Shown piece by piece: positions 10,401 through 16,142 of a stretch of 17,775 nucleotides of DNA. Under the pieces are notes generated by a model, which saw only the letters and a list, made by a program, of their open reading frames with translations, was not told the origin of the DNA and made no database searches. Source of the DNA: Candidatus Pacearchaeota archaeon (GTDB lineage Archaea; Nanobdellota; Nanobdellia; Pacearchaeales; GW2011-AR1); assembly GCA_003554465.1 (NCBI GenBank), contig PWGL01000090.1, positions 1 through 17,775 on the forward strand, written 5' to 3'. The position numbers and the translations under genes are program-made. Within the stretch, counting starts at the first letter, position 1. Every line of letters starts with the position of its first letter.

Positions 10401-12470
10401 GAATCTGATGATATATTCCCTTCAGGCAGTTTTAATAAATTTGCTAATTTACCCGAATCAGTTAAATCTGCTTATGGCTCTCAAAGGACAATAGACGACC
10501 CCATTAAAAATATAATTAGAAATACACAGTATATGATAAGAAATGCTGACGCTAATCAAGTCGGTTTATCTCTTATAAATTTAATAGATGAATATGAAGG
10601 GTTAGGAAACTTAGCTTACAAGCTAAAAGACAGGCAGCAAGTTAGGGAAGTGGCTTTAAAACAAATTCAGGATTCTTTAATAGACGCTGGGCTAGAACCT
10701 GAAGATTTAGACGCTTTAGACTTAGATGTATTAGCTACACTATTTGAGGGCCGAGATTTCTTGACTAAAAAAGAACAGCGAGAAAATGTAGTTTTAATTA
10801 GAAATAATGGAAACCTTGAAGCATGGAAAATGCAGCCAGAGTTATATGAGTTTATGGAAAACATTAACCCTGAGCTAGCAGTAGCTACAGGTAAAATAAT
10901 GAGAAATATGTTAAAAGTATTAAAAACACCAGCCAGTTTGTTTGCTAAAGGTGCTGTTTATAATCCAGCATATTCATTAATAATTAACCCTTTGCGTGAT
11001 GAAATAAGAGAATTAGTTTATCAAAACAGTCAAATGGCTGATAAATTCAAATTCTTTCAAAGCACATTAGAAGGAATAATAGGAATATCAGGTCTTGATA
11101 AAGATGAGTTTGAAGCATTGGTGTTAGGAACAGGTGTAACAAGAGGTAGTTTCTTAGGATTGTTAGGCTCAGATGACCCCAGGTCGATAAAGGCTCTTTT
11201 AAGTGATAAATTAAATAAAAACCCTGTTGACTGGTTAGCTACTATGACGAAATTTACTCAGGAAACAAGATATAAAGGGTTTTTTGCTGAAAAACTTAAA
11301 GATATAGATAATCTTTATGACTTAGAGCCAGAAGAATTTTACAGAAAAACACTTGAAGCTGGTTATGACGCTTCTTCAGAAATTATGGAAGATTATAGTG
11401 TCAAAGGAAAGTTAGGACGGCACGCTGATAAAGCATTTGTTTTTGCTTCATCAGGTTTAACATCATTAAGACATATGTATAAAAAGTTTCAGGACCCAAT
11501 GACATGGTTAAAGGCTATAGCTTTTATACAAATACCAGCTATTCTTAACTGGTTTAGAAATAAAGATAGACCAGAATATCAAGAGTTAAGTGTTCATGAT
11601 AAAATTTATTTCTGGAATATCTTTACTGATGATGGTCAAAGATATGCTCCTCCCAAGCCATTTGCACCAGGGTTTATATTTGGTGGTTTGACAGAATTAA
11701 CATTAGACGCTATATATCAACAAGAACCAGAATTGATACTAGAAGGTCTGAAAACAACATTTAATTTAGGTATGCCAAACTATGAAATGCCACATTTAAT
11801 ATCATATATTGAAATAATGACTAATAGGCGTTGGGATAGAGGTACAGATATTGTTCCTATGGGAGAGCAAATGTTAGAACCACAATATCAATACTCACAC
11901 TATACATCTGAAACTGCTAAATATTTAGGTAGCAAATTAAATATGAGCCCATATAAAATAGACCATGCAATAAGAGGACAATTCAGTAGATTGGGGCAAA
12001 ATGTACTAGATACTGGAGAATTTGCTGCTGGAGCTCAAGGCTTCCAAGAAACATTAGCTTCAATATTAGGTGTTTATAGAGAACCATTCCAAACTCCAGT
12101 ATCTGTAGATAAAATATATCAAGCCAGAAATGAAGCTCAATCTGTTTACAGGACATTTGATGAAGAAGAATCAAGGAATATTCCAGAAGATGAAATGACT
12201 TATACATGGCAAGAAGCAGACGCAGCCGAAGAATTATTTAGGGAATTAAACGATATAACGAGGACTTTTTCTTATATTAATCAATTAAATAGTGAAGCCC
12301 AAAAACTTGATATAGATTCAAGGGTTAAAAATGATGTAGCTAGCTATCTTAATATGTTGCAAGTGGATATAGCAAGGGAATACAGAGGTAAATCTGGCTT
12401 ATATGTTGAAGATTACTTTACTGAAGAAGAATTAGACACTATTCATTTAGTATTGCAAAATTTAGACTAG
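4464..12470 (+). CDS. Giant multidomain 'polyvalent'-type virion protein (ART-like, zincin peptidase, LPD38-like)
   Basis: This is a 2668-aa protein with an AAGGTGGTG ribosome binding site. Residues 1-240 are Arg-rich and helical. Gly/Ala-rich hydrophobic stretches lie at about 248-280, 369-386 and 433-451 and could touch or cross a membrane. From about 455 on the protein becomes Lys-rich. Residues 919-1096 look like an ADP-ribosyltransferase fold. About 1100-1350 is charged and coiled-coil-like. H1624-E-M-G-H1628-H with E1665/E1669 forms a metallopeptidase core. About 2005-2420 matches the conserved pattern of large polyvalent-protein-associated domain 38, including N-P-x-Y...N-P-L-R-D at 2167-2179. 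Such multi-enzyme phage proteins (described as polyvalent proteins) are thought to be packaged and injected with the DNA. Its place before the lysis genes fits a T7 gp16-like ejection protein. No Cys was found anywhere. The order of domains is seen; activities are inferred. Confidence 0.8.
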   Translation: MSNYFGQYSREDIIQRADTLREERAQRQEFEHEYADFRASEQRADEFEMDRNIAHRIMNRGAEALYGVYESWQERDIDSVEIDISEESHSRFVDTPGLKGRGNRRFEIEEETIDRINLREFDPIHQVETQVRDFGDRIMQAASGFDITSIVPETDDLKDFGRRVITPSRETTMSWEERIEEHFTEEPSAAADIAVSLQDTLVDVGESIPEWIMRASSRATSSYTGVPIEDVTELSGYEEIADYESVTADIVGETVGFLGQMAIVKSGIGAAGAGLGKVAPQITEAFRSLPSLVQAGAEWGSYLMGRDIFEDQVWESARRDEYDEIIQEHQTLKQLASMGLVDESEIPSEEELPSFREFAGMTLPDYVQSFGRGFAAGAAGELVAPVIREMAVREYIPDSIYPLTQGFGTGAARGVAYTGVDKLFHPDDTTAKDLGLNMIMLGSLGVLGTAGKWDEMRSTVDYINKVYKASGVSKYPENMQELNKIKQDAENFKDQLWNIGRNALYYENLINEQKINMYKDKPRMNETDPYGDRPINFEDMKVFRKYTDLTDGQREFLMDQITANYMGYQSAIKHLEQLSIPMGMKDGLFKKINDIFENTVSDSFTSVGMDNMTFDAITGDLKPAKPVTQRPGLVKGVELIEDVAKIDTTPDAKMALQKLTAYGKSKNDNIVDYNNRIGGFERVKSILDTVGTQNLDNQTFGEILSSETPLQTAKELGVWEGEPIELGPVRADDVQSVKASKTIDSDDIEFMSRSEIVTELGEYKPSKSFTPDKYAKTAVSELSDEEVYKLGVATGIFPENYINNYDKFRDSRREMLIEELKFEVDPEFAKFAIEEYGIEEGKTISNLKGYPKMEVVSVSEKYTGHVKLKYPDGMTEDIDIQTIAEKTMDTTEALDSTPYGNVRQISFDEVPEQTKEGLGYRAGEIRKSESLFNQATSFRGTGHFGTGVYFFGNKQSRGFEGYVEKGRPVHEIDISDYNLYKPDTETEAKQLHKFLKHINQYISDPEGKEDYLSKIMTTSRLGLLDIFKDIDMDNEEFMENFINDFLELKETTDRSDWRDMDSASTALMKELGYEGVDVTHLPGLDTSRYGSVIYNLEKSVPTSDELSKAEKEAMDFGREPFATEEIHELELELAKSAEELEDKLSRSIEKVKQGEMPESYIYDEVNKVERIARQLTEEYEEYYEEQKLDLDFFPPDMKYSSFVDYAKDIQKILERIDKGQYHKDYNFDEIDIITARQYVDDLGKDSVRAKKKAMKEIDRVIKNATDVYVEAKAEDVLREIEAKGTSSKKTRFQYEFVKLMKGDYTAEESTEKLSVIQSQLRDTYGTADERYDMIYQMFEEAAKGQPKVNISTPKGTMEITNDPVVLSKIARELGAKLKHSELDEMKPDVEQVKPTIPEDLARENYYVQQGENFIESLSAKPFAIEGLEHLDLFRYKPSKEPYDINSGILNATDWHIVEAETGTNLVTGKTIADAAKNLKDLLDEKGAAKIEKVIEKAKTEKGLVAPRYDENVEPTTPQIDYKLKDTNKSLYDNDTNPETQKFLYRLSSKDNSGFDDERFFHSIGDVQPYNRPVSKQEIEEIVTIDFGIPLLIDEMINSKEAGSYDLSKEVVRIRDYGDMEVLGHEMGHHISKTLNLEVGKYPSLINILEDEGLKNYYPEELWSIEGGAEFFKLYFNFPAEAARKAPKFSAHLQEKLEANPEFHKKVDKLQKAIITWHSQGGVERTRHSISKRDTMRKKYSKLKDLVNYYAFADDAKLQAVLREAAGIDWTEIEAAENPVKLYRLFNKVDDKVLSFLNKRQLSPEHDPRESRGGGPPLKDILANVADDIEMPTLWDEIKMKMPFLETPEIGIGDFTTWAVAKHALEREAKWIANNVVESTELKEEIINAVEKGDKEDYLATIIKEFSPKIGQATGLRPDDILETIKELEKPEFVETANQLQNYFNNLIDYSAKRGVFSQEQADNIKNAYNWYMPMHRVFGESDDIFPSGSFNKFANLPESVKSAYGSQRTIDDPIKNIIRNTQYMIRNADANQVGLSLINLIDEYEGLGNLAYKLKDRQQVREVALKQIQDSLIDAGLEPEDLDALDLDVLATLFEGRDFLTKKEQRENVVLIRNNGNLEAWKMQPELYEFMENINPELAVATGKIMRNMLKVLKTPASLFAKGAVYNPAYSLIINPLRDEIRELVYQNSQMADKFKFFQSTLEGIIGISGLDKDEFEALVLGTGVTRGSFLGLLGSDDPRSIKALLSDKLNKNPVDWLATMTKFTQETRYKGFFAEKLKDIDNLYDLEPEEFYRKTLEAGYDASSEIMEDYSVKGKLGRHADKAFVFASSGLTSLRHMYKKFQDPMTWLKAIAFIQIPAILNWFRNKDRPEYQELSVHDKIYFWNIFTDDGQRYAPPKPFAPGFIFGGLTELTLDAIYQQEPELILEGLKTTFNLGMPNYEMPHLISYIEIMTNRRWDRGTDIVPMGEQMLEPQYQYSHYTSETAKYLGSKLNMSPYKIDHAIRGQFSRLGQNVLDTGEFAAGAQGFQETLASILGVYREPFQTPVSVDKIYQARNEAQSVYRTFDEEESRNIPEDEMTYTWQEADAAEELFRELNDITRTFSYINQLNSEAQKLDIDSRVKNDVASYLNMLQVDIAREYRGKSGLYVEDYFTEEELDTIHLVLQNLD
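7218..7751 (+). other. ADP-ribosyltransferase-like domain in the giant protein
   Basis: Residues 919-1096 of the giant. The segment has GYRAGE, then F-R939-G-T-G-H-F-G-T-G-V-Y949-F-F-G, and ends with the typical ART-like closing region L-G-Y-E-G-V-D-V followed by Y-G-S-V-I-Y. In the H-Y-E class the first motif is H-G-[ST]; here it is R-G-T, so it is either the R-class version or a degenerate site. The catalytic Glu could not be placed with certainty. The call rests on pattern recognition only. Confidence 0.5.
9261..9533 (+). other. Zincin metallopeptidase domain in the giant protein
   Basis: Residues about 1600-1690 of the giant. H1624-E1625-M-G-H1628 is the HExxH zinc and catalytic motif, followed by a further His (HEMGHH). 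After 37 residues comes W-S-I-E1665-G-G-A-E1669-F, the kind of glutamate motif that supplies the third zinc ligand in gluzincins. All key residues are present, so the domain is likely active. Likely substrates are other virion proteins, the giant itself, or host proteins met on entry. Confidence 0.75.
10476..11723 (+). other. LPD38-like conserved region in the giant protein
   Basis: Residues about 2005-2420. Recognisable parts in order are: a D-D-P-I-K-N-I-I-R-N helix with N-A-D-A-N following; N2167-P-A-Y...N-P-L-R-D2179; a hydrophobic helix at 2348-2366; and the run N-W-F-R-N...P-E-Y-Q-E-L with K-P-F-A-P-G-F-I-F-G. This succession is what I know from phage polyvalent and large internal proteins with domain LPD38. 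Its molecular function is not known to me. Confidence 0.6.
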
Positions 12471-12507
12471 TCTGGTAAACTTTAGTTGAAAGCAGGGGGG
12501 CAATAAT

Positions 12508-12888
12508 ATGGGCTCAGAAGCCATGAGTGCTGTATCCGAAATAACATTCGGCGTTTTATTTATAGGTCTATTTTCACTTTATGTTCAGCTTTGGAAGTCT
12601 TTAAGGAACGATTATAAAAAAAGAGAAGATGAACACAAAAAAACTACAGCAGAATTAAGAAATACTAACAAAGAAATGTTAAACACTAATCAAACATTCG
12701 CTAACACTCTGAAAGGTTTTGAAAATACTTTAAAAAAATACAATGAAAAGCTGGCTAAACTTCATGAAATTGACATTAGACTGCAAAGACACGACAGCAA
12801 ATTAGATAATATTCAAAATGATTTAGACGATTTAGATGATACTGTGGGGGATATATGTAGAGATTTGGAGGGGGTTGATATTCATTAG
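12508..12888 (+). CDS. Holin-like protein, one TM segment plus coiled coil
   Basis: This 126-aa protein starts at an ATG behind AGGGGGG. A second in-frame ATG lies five codons on. Residues 11-29 form one hydrophobic membrane segment, followed by a basic stretch (KSLRNDYKKR). Residues 33-120 form a long Asn/Lys/Glu/Asp-rich coiled coil with repeated N-T-N and L-x-x-L-D steps. N-terminal TM plus coiled coil is the layout of BhlA/UviB-type holin-like proteins; XhlA-type proteins have a similar composition in the opposite order. It directly precedes and overlaps the endolysin gene, supporting a role in lysis at the membrane. It could instead be a spanin-like or endolysin-accessory protein. Confidence 0.6.
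   Translation: MGSEAMSAVSEITFGVLFIGLFSLYVQLWKSLRNDYKKREDEHKKTTAELRNTNKEMLNTNQTFANTLKGFENTLKKYNEKLAKLHEIDIRLQRHDSKLDNIQNDLDDLDDTVGDICRDLEGVDIH
12867..12874 (+). promoter_or_regulatory. Ribosome binding site for the endolysin, inside the holin-like gene
   Basis: GGAGGGGG lies within the last codons of the holin-like gene and is the only good ribosome binding site before the endolysin. No ATG follows at a usable distance. The in-frame candidates are TTG at 12875 (3 bases past the GGAGG core), ATA at 12878 and ATT at 12884. Confidence 0.6.
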
Positions 12889-13504
12889 TTTTGAAAAAGT
12901 AATAGAAGAAATTCTGCATTATGAAGGTGGCTATGTTAACCACCCTGATGATAGAGGTGGTAAAACCAATATGGGGATTACTAAGGCTGTGGCTAGAGAT
13001 TTTGGCTATGAAGGTGATATGAAGGACCTTGATAAGGAAACTGCTAAGCGAATATATTGGGAAAGATACTGGAAAGCCATGAGTTTAGATGAATTTGAAG
13101 ATGATAACTTGCAAATAATTATATTTGACACAGGAGTTAACATGGGGCCCCAGACAGCTATATTAAAACTGCAAAAAGCGTACAACCTCATTACAGGCGA
13201 TTCTATTGCTGAAGATGGTATAGTAGGGCCCGAAACTTTAAACGCTGTTAATGGCTACTCTGGGCGTCCTCAGGAGCTAAAATTTGCTTATATCATTATG
13301 AGAGGAGAAAAATACTTCAATATTGTCAGAAATAACTCCTCACAAAGAAGTTTTATTAGGGGCTGGCTAAATAGACTGTTAAATGTAACTTCTGATATTA
13401 GTAGTGATAGAGATATTAACGCTAAGCCTGTGGAAAAAGAAGAAATCACTGTGGATAAAGCTGTGGATTTCTTATCCGACAAATTAAAGGAGGTCTTCAA
13501 ATGA
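12875..13504 (+). CDS. Endolysin: GH108 N-acetylmuramidase with PG_binding_3 domain
   Basis: It hydrolyses the glycan strands of peptidoglycan to release phage. Numbered from TTG 12875 (209 aa), residues 7-83 match glycoside hydrolase family 108: H15-Y-E17-G-G-Y-V-N-H-P-D-D-R-G-G, with E17 as the family's catalytic acid, then T-N-M-G-I-T and the R-I-Y-W-E-R-Y-W helix. Residues 84-185 match the PG_binding_3 domain (F-D-T-G-V-N-M-G, then D-G-I-V-G-P-E-T). Residues 186-209 are a charged tail. No signal peptide is evident, so export would depend on a holin. The start is uncertain: a longer frame from ATG 12836 has no ribosome binding site and would add a Trp/Ile-rich stretch read from the holin-like gene. 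The end overlaps the next gene by ATGA. Confidence 0.88.
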   Translation: MIFISFEKVIEEILHYEGGYVNHPDDRGGKTNMGITKAVARDFGYEGDMKDLDKETAKRIYWERYWKAMSLDEFEDDNLQIIIFDTGVNMGPQTAILKLQKAYNLITGDSIAEDGIVGPETLNAVNGYSGRPQELKFAYIIMRGEKYFNIVRNNSSQRSFIRGWLNRLLNVTSDISSDRDINAKPVEKEEITVDKAVDFLSDKLKEVFK

Positions 13505-13845
13505 GAAAGAGAGCATTAATGATAGCATGGCCTTTAGCAAGAAAAGCCCTGCAAGGTATCTGGGATTCTTTTTGGGAAGTAATGTTTGAAGCTATTGAGT
13601 ATGCTGAAGAAGAATGGCCTAGTGCTAGTCAAAAGAAGAAAGAATATGTCGAGGAGAAAGTATTAGAGTTTGTAAATGAGAGAGCAGACCTAAACTTTAT
13701 TACTAGGCAGGCTGTAAGGCTCTTTATCAACGCTATGATAGACAATGTAATCGAGGAGCTAGAAGAAACTTTAGGTGAAGATTGGGTTGATACTGTGAAA
13801 GATTATAAAGGTGATTTGGCAGATAAAATACCTTTTATAAATTAA
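13501..13845 (+). CDS. Small amphipathic-helix protein of the lysis cassette, function unknown
   Basis: This 114-aa protein starts at an ATG overlapping the endolysin stop (ATGA), with an ideal AAAGGAGG site seven bases upstream. Residues 1-33 form a Trp/Phe/Ala-rich amphipathic helix with basic residues at the very start. The rest alternates charged and hydrophobic residues and is probably all helical. There is no clear membrane-spanning segment and no Cys. It is the last gene before the terminator. Similar short helical proteins occur beside holins in Firmicute phages, so a lysis-accessory role is plausible, but I do not recognise a family with confidence. Confidence 0.6.
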   Translation: MRKRALMIAWPLARKALQGIWDSFWEVMFEAIEYAEEEWPSASQKKKEYVEEKVLEFVNERADLNFITRQAVRLFINAMIDNVIEELEETLGEDWVDTVKDYKGDLADKIPFIN

Positions 13846-13852
13846 ATAGATA

Positions 13853-13874
13853 ACCCCCGGCTAATACCGGGGGT
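13853..13874. terminator. Hairpin terminator between convergent operons
   Basis: An 8-bp perfect stem (A-CCCCCGG / CCGGGGG-T) encloses a six-base CTAATA loop. It is followed on the plus strand by TCTTTAG and on the minus strand by a T-rich run (TTATCTATTTAATT). It sits 7 bases after the rightward lysis operon and 8 bases after the end of the leftward operon, so it can serve both. Confidence 0.85.
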
Positions 13875-13882
13875 CTTTAGCT

Positions 13883-14191
13883 TTACTCCTGGGTCCATTT
13901 CACTACATCTTCATGATATTCAACATCACACACTATTACTGATTTGCTCTTATCGCCGACTGTTTTAGTTTCTACTCTAGGCTCAGAGAATGTTACAATC
14001 TCCTTATCATCAATTATTAGAGTTTCCTCTCCATCATCTTCTTGCTTTAACTCTACTCTTTCATTGAAATCCTCCTGGTCCTCAAACCCTCCAGGGTAAA
14101 TTGACACTATCCTATTCATTAGCCTGTTTTTAGATTCATAAAACTCTTTCAAAGACTGTTTAGTTTGGCCGGGAAAATCATTTTTATTCAT
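13883..14191 (-). CDS. Hypothetical protein, last gene of the leftward operon
   Basis: This 102-aa protein starts at an ATG overlapping the end of the upstream gene by eight bases, with AAGGAGG upstream of it. Residues 1-36 are a basic, probably helical part; residues 37-102 are acidic with alternating hydrophobic strands (ETLIIDD, KSVIVCDVEY). There is one Cys. No domain was recognised. The last place in a replication/nucleotide operon says only that it is an early or middle gene. Confidence 0.65.
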   Translation of the reverse strand: MNKNDFPGQTKQSLKEFYESKNRLMNRIVSIYPGGFEDQEDFNERVELKQEDDGEETLIIDDKEIVTFSEPRVETKTVGDKSKSVIVCDVEYHEDVVKWTQE

Positions 14192-14798
14192 TTTTTATTA
14201 CCTCCTTATATGCTTCGCTATCTGCAAACCAATCTCTTAATTTAATACACCTTCTAAACATACAGGTAAAATCATCTGATGTCGCTTTATCTATTCTCCA
14301 GGTACAATTTGTGCAATTTTTATTTCTAAATTGACGCATTTTCTTTTTCTTTGCTATGTTTTTATTTTTCTTTTGATACTCCTTAAACTTCTTCTTAGCC
14401 AGTTTTTTAGCTCTTTTGAATCCTATTGGTCTATTTCTAAATAAAGCTAGTGATGGTAAATCTGGTCTTTTTTCTTTCCTAAATTTCCTGTATTCACTTC
14501 CAGTTATGTTTGCTTTCCCATATGCTATCATAGCTTTAGTAACACTATTTATCATCTTATATACACTTATTTTCTTTATTTGCACATCACTATTATTTAC
14601 AAGGTAATCTGTTATAGCTTTTTGTGCAGCTCTCCAGCCACCAAGTCTTTTCCTTATCGTTTGGTAGTTAGGCAATGAAGGATTAACTTTATTACAATAA
14701 AACTTAAAACTCTCAAACCTAAGGCTTTTAATTTCAGTATATGCTTCAACAGCTGCTTCTATTATTTGTTCATCACTATAAGAGTTAGTCTTACCCAT
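14184..14798 (-). CDS. DNA-binding protein with two homing-endonuclease-associated repeats and a Cys4 tail
   Basis: The ATG at 14798 is chosen because AGGGAGGG stands just upstream and the previous gene ends one base before. A longer frame to 14876 would overlap that gene. The 204-aa protein has residues 7-65 matching the repeat found next to HNH and other homing endonucleases (Y-S-D-E-Q-I-I ... L-P-x-Y-x-T-I-R-K-R-L-G-G-W-x-x-A). A diverged second copy lies at about 78-136 (R-P-D-L-P-S ... G-F-K-R-A-K-K-L). Residues 129-160 are Lys-rich. C162-x2-C165 and C179-x4-C184 could bind zinc. No HNH, GIY-YIG or LAGLIDADG motif was seen, so it more likely binds DNA than cuts it; a phage transcription regulator is one possibility. 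Confidence 0.65.
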   Translation of the reverse strand: MGKTNSYSDEQIIEAAVEAYTEIKSLRFESFKFYCNKVNPSLPNYQTIRKRLGGWRAAQKAITDYLVNNSDVQIKKISVYKMINSVTKAMIAYGKANITGSEYRKFRKEKRPDLPSLALFRNRPIGFKRAKKLAKKKFKEYQKKNKNIAKKKKMRQFRNKNCTNCTWRIDKATSDDFTCMFRRCIKLRDWFADSEAYKEVIKNE

Positions 14799-14799
14799 A

Positions 14800-15075
14800 C
14801 TACCCTCCCTTCTGTATAATGCCTTCAAGTTTTTCAAGTTTCTTTTCGACTTGCTTCTTGCAATCATCTTCACCAAACATTATTTCCAACTGCCTTAACA
14901 CTACATATGCGTCAGCTATTTCAGCAATCACTTTCTTTCTGTTTCTAAATGCCTTATCGTTTAAGTATTTAATTAATTCTGATGATAACTCATTAAGCTC
15001 CTCAACACTTTTAAGTATCTGATTCTCAATTCCCCATTTTTGTATAGCATTTTTGCAAATTTTATCTTTCTCCAT
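14800..15075 (-). CDS. MazG-like nucleotide pyrophosphohydrolase
   Basis: This 91-aa protein has the MazG-superfamily metal-binding signature E25-E26-x2-E29 followed after 22 residues by E52-x2-D55, within the family's E-E-x-x-E(12-28)E-x-x-D rule. Members are small all-alpha enzymes that use Mg2+ to hydrolyse (d)NTPs or related nucleotides to the monophosphate and pyrophosphate. Phages use them to adjust nucleotide pools or host alarmones. The start has an AGGAGGG site that overlaps the stop of the upstream RusA-like gene, suggesting coupled translation. Confidence 0.8.
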   Translation of the reverse strand: MEKDKICKNAIQKWGIENQILKSVEELNELSSELIKYLNDKAFRNRKKVIAEIADAYVVLRQLEIMFGEDDCKKQVEKKLEKLEGIIQKGG

Positions 15076-15077
15076 TT

Positions 15078-15527
15078 TTACCCTCCTATAATATAAACTA
15101 TTACTTCCGGCTTATCTCCAACCTTCCATTCCTCCTGAAATCCTTTAATCTGGCCCCAGCCATCATCAGGCAGGGTCCCATAGCTTACTAGACCATCAAT
15201 AATAAACTTCTTGCCAGCCACTATATTATCCGGGTCCTCTCTCCTGTTCTGCCTTACATATATTAATTTCAGCTTACAGCTTTCAAACTTAGGCACATCA
15301 GCCATAGCACAGGCTATCTCTACCTGCTCCTGGATTTCCTCTTTCATTCTCATATACCTAGACCAGTGAGTTTTAGACTTATTTATTATTTCATTGAGAT
15401 TGGGAGTTTTAACAGGTACTGTCAGCTTAAAGACTTCACCTTCAGCAGCACCTACAATATCATCATCTTTTTTAAGCTGCTCCCTGTATCTTTCTGGTAG
15501 TTCACCTTCACTATTTATCCTCACCAT
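15078..15527 (-). CDS. RusA-like Holliday-junction resolvase
   Basis: The ATG at 15527 has GGAG five bases upstream; a GTG two codons earlier overlaps that site and is less likely. The 149-aa protein carries the RusA-fold acidic signature: D98-P-D100-N, K106, D111-G-L and D121-D122-G-W, the Asp residues that hold Mg2+. RusA-type enzymes cut four-way junctions during phage recombination and replication. An N-terminal extension of about 30 acidic residues precedes the fold. The gene overlaps the upstream Cys-rich gene by 17 bases. Confidence 0.8.
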   Translation of the reverse strand: MVRINSEGELPERYREQLKKDDDIVGAAEGEVFKLTVPVKTPNLNEIINKSKTHWSRYMRMKEEIQEQVEIACAMADVPKFESCKLKLIYVRQNRREDPDNIVAGKKFIIDGLVSYGTLPDDGWGQIKGFQEEWKVGDKPEVIVYIIGG

Positions 15528-15762
15528 TATCACTCCATTGGTCCTTATAATTGATTATGCTATCAAAATATCTGCATTGACTGCAATTATCCATTCCTAT
15601 AAGATACTGGTCCTTTTTTTCGCAGTATCTAGCCTTATGCATTGACTTATCAAACCTAAACTTCCTCCTAAACCATACACACATATACCTAAAACTTGTA
15701 CATACAGGGCAGTATTCTCTAGTGGTCAAGTTTTCGCAAATTTCATTCTCGCATTGTCGCAT
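15511..15762 (-). CDS. Small Cys-rich (probable zinc-binding) protein
   Basis: This 83-aa protein starts at an ATG with GGGGAGGGG upstream. Its eight Cys are at residues 4, 9, 18, 21, 28, 47, 60 and 63, including C-P-V-C and C-S-Q-C pairs, so two zinc sites are plausible. The middle (28-46) is basic and aromatic (RRKFRFDK), which could contact nucleic acid. No known family was recognised. It lies between another Cys-rich gene and the RusA-like gene. Confidence 0.65.
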   Translation of the reverse strand: MRQCENEICENLTTREYCPVCTSFRYMCVWFRRKFRFDKSMHKARYCEKKDQYLIGMDNCSQCRYFDSIINYKDQWSDNGEDK

Positions 15763-15775
15763 TAATCCCCTCCCC

Positions 15776-16042
15776 TCATCTTCTGTCTCTAACTCCTTCT
15801 AATTTAAAACTTCTACCTAAATAATAACAATCATCAGTTTGTTCCAATATCTCAAAAACTACAATATCTTCATCTTTTTCATAATCACATTTACCTTCCC
15901 CATAATTACAGTATAAATGAGAGTCTAATGCCCCAAATGAATGAATACAATCTCTGCACTTTTCCATTGTTGCATATGGAGTATAAAGACCACCTTTAAA
16001 GTGTTGTTGGTATTCTCCTTTAGGCCTTTTATAATATCTCAT
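15776..16042 (-). CDS. Small Cys-rich (probable zinc-binding) protein
   Basis: This 88-aa protein starts at an ATG behind GAGGAGG. Cys occur at residues 29, 32, 45, 52 and 72; C-R-D-C followed by Y-C-N-Y and K-C-D-Y suggests one four-Cys zinc site. The first 25 residues are basic and Tyr-rich. The pattern C-x2-C-I-H-S-F with a later Y-C resembles the C-x2-C-R-Y-F of the next gene. Function unknown. Confidence 0.65.
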   Translation of the reverse strand: MRYYKRPKGEYQQHFKGGLYTPYATMEKCRDCIHSFGALDSHLYCNYGEGKCDYEKDEDIVVFEILEQTDDCYYLGRSFKLEGVRDRR

Positions 16043-16142
16043 TTTCTACCTCCTCATAAAGAAGGCACTCCTCATTATAAATTACATTAGTTCTCATTTT
16101 TATCCCGCCTATCTCTGCACTCATCACAGAAATTTCATTCAT
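16029..16142 (-). CDS. Possible 37-aa protein
   Basis: The ATG overlaps the stop of the upstream 40-aa gene (ATGAATGA arrangement) and has AAGGAGG six bases upstream, an ideal spacing. The end overlaps the next gene by 14 bases. The product is acidic with a C-terminal E-E-C-L-L-Y-E-E-V-E stretch. There is no recognisable domain. Without it, 16043-16134 would be empty in an otherwise packed operon, which together with the good start is the case for it. Confidence 0.4.
   Translation of the reverse strand: MNEISVMSAEIGGIKMRTNVIYNEECLLYEEVENEIL

Noticed and set aside
10303..10494. 63-aa plus-strand frame inside the giant gene
   Set aside because: Out-of-frame overlap without a ribosome binding site; the giant's frame is uninterrupted and conserved-looking here.
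12471..12507. Promoter or terminator between the giant and the holin-like gene
   Set aside because: The 37-base gap shows no hairpin and no convincing -35/-10 pair, only the ribosome binding site.
12508..13504. Frameshift fusion of the holin-like protein and the endolysin
   Set aside because: The two frames differ by one base and overlap, but no slippery site was seen and a ribosome binding site precedes the endolysin, so separate translation is simpler.
14799..14876. N-terminal extension of the DNA-binding protein to 14876
   Set aside because: It would overlap the MazG-like gene by 77 bases and ignore the strong AGGGAGGG site directly before ATG 14798.
14416..15645. Plus-strand open frames within the leftward operon (14416-14607, 14819-15022, 15394-15645)
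   Set aside because: Their hydrophobic, Ser/Phe/Leu-rich products are typical antisense shadows of the minus-strand genes; no start signals.
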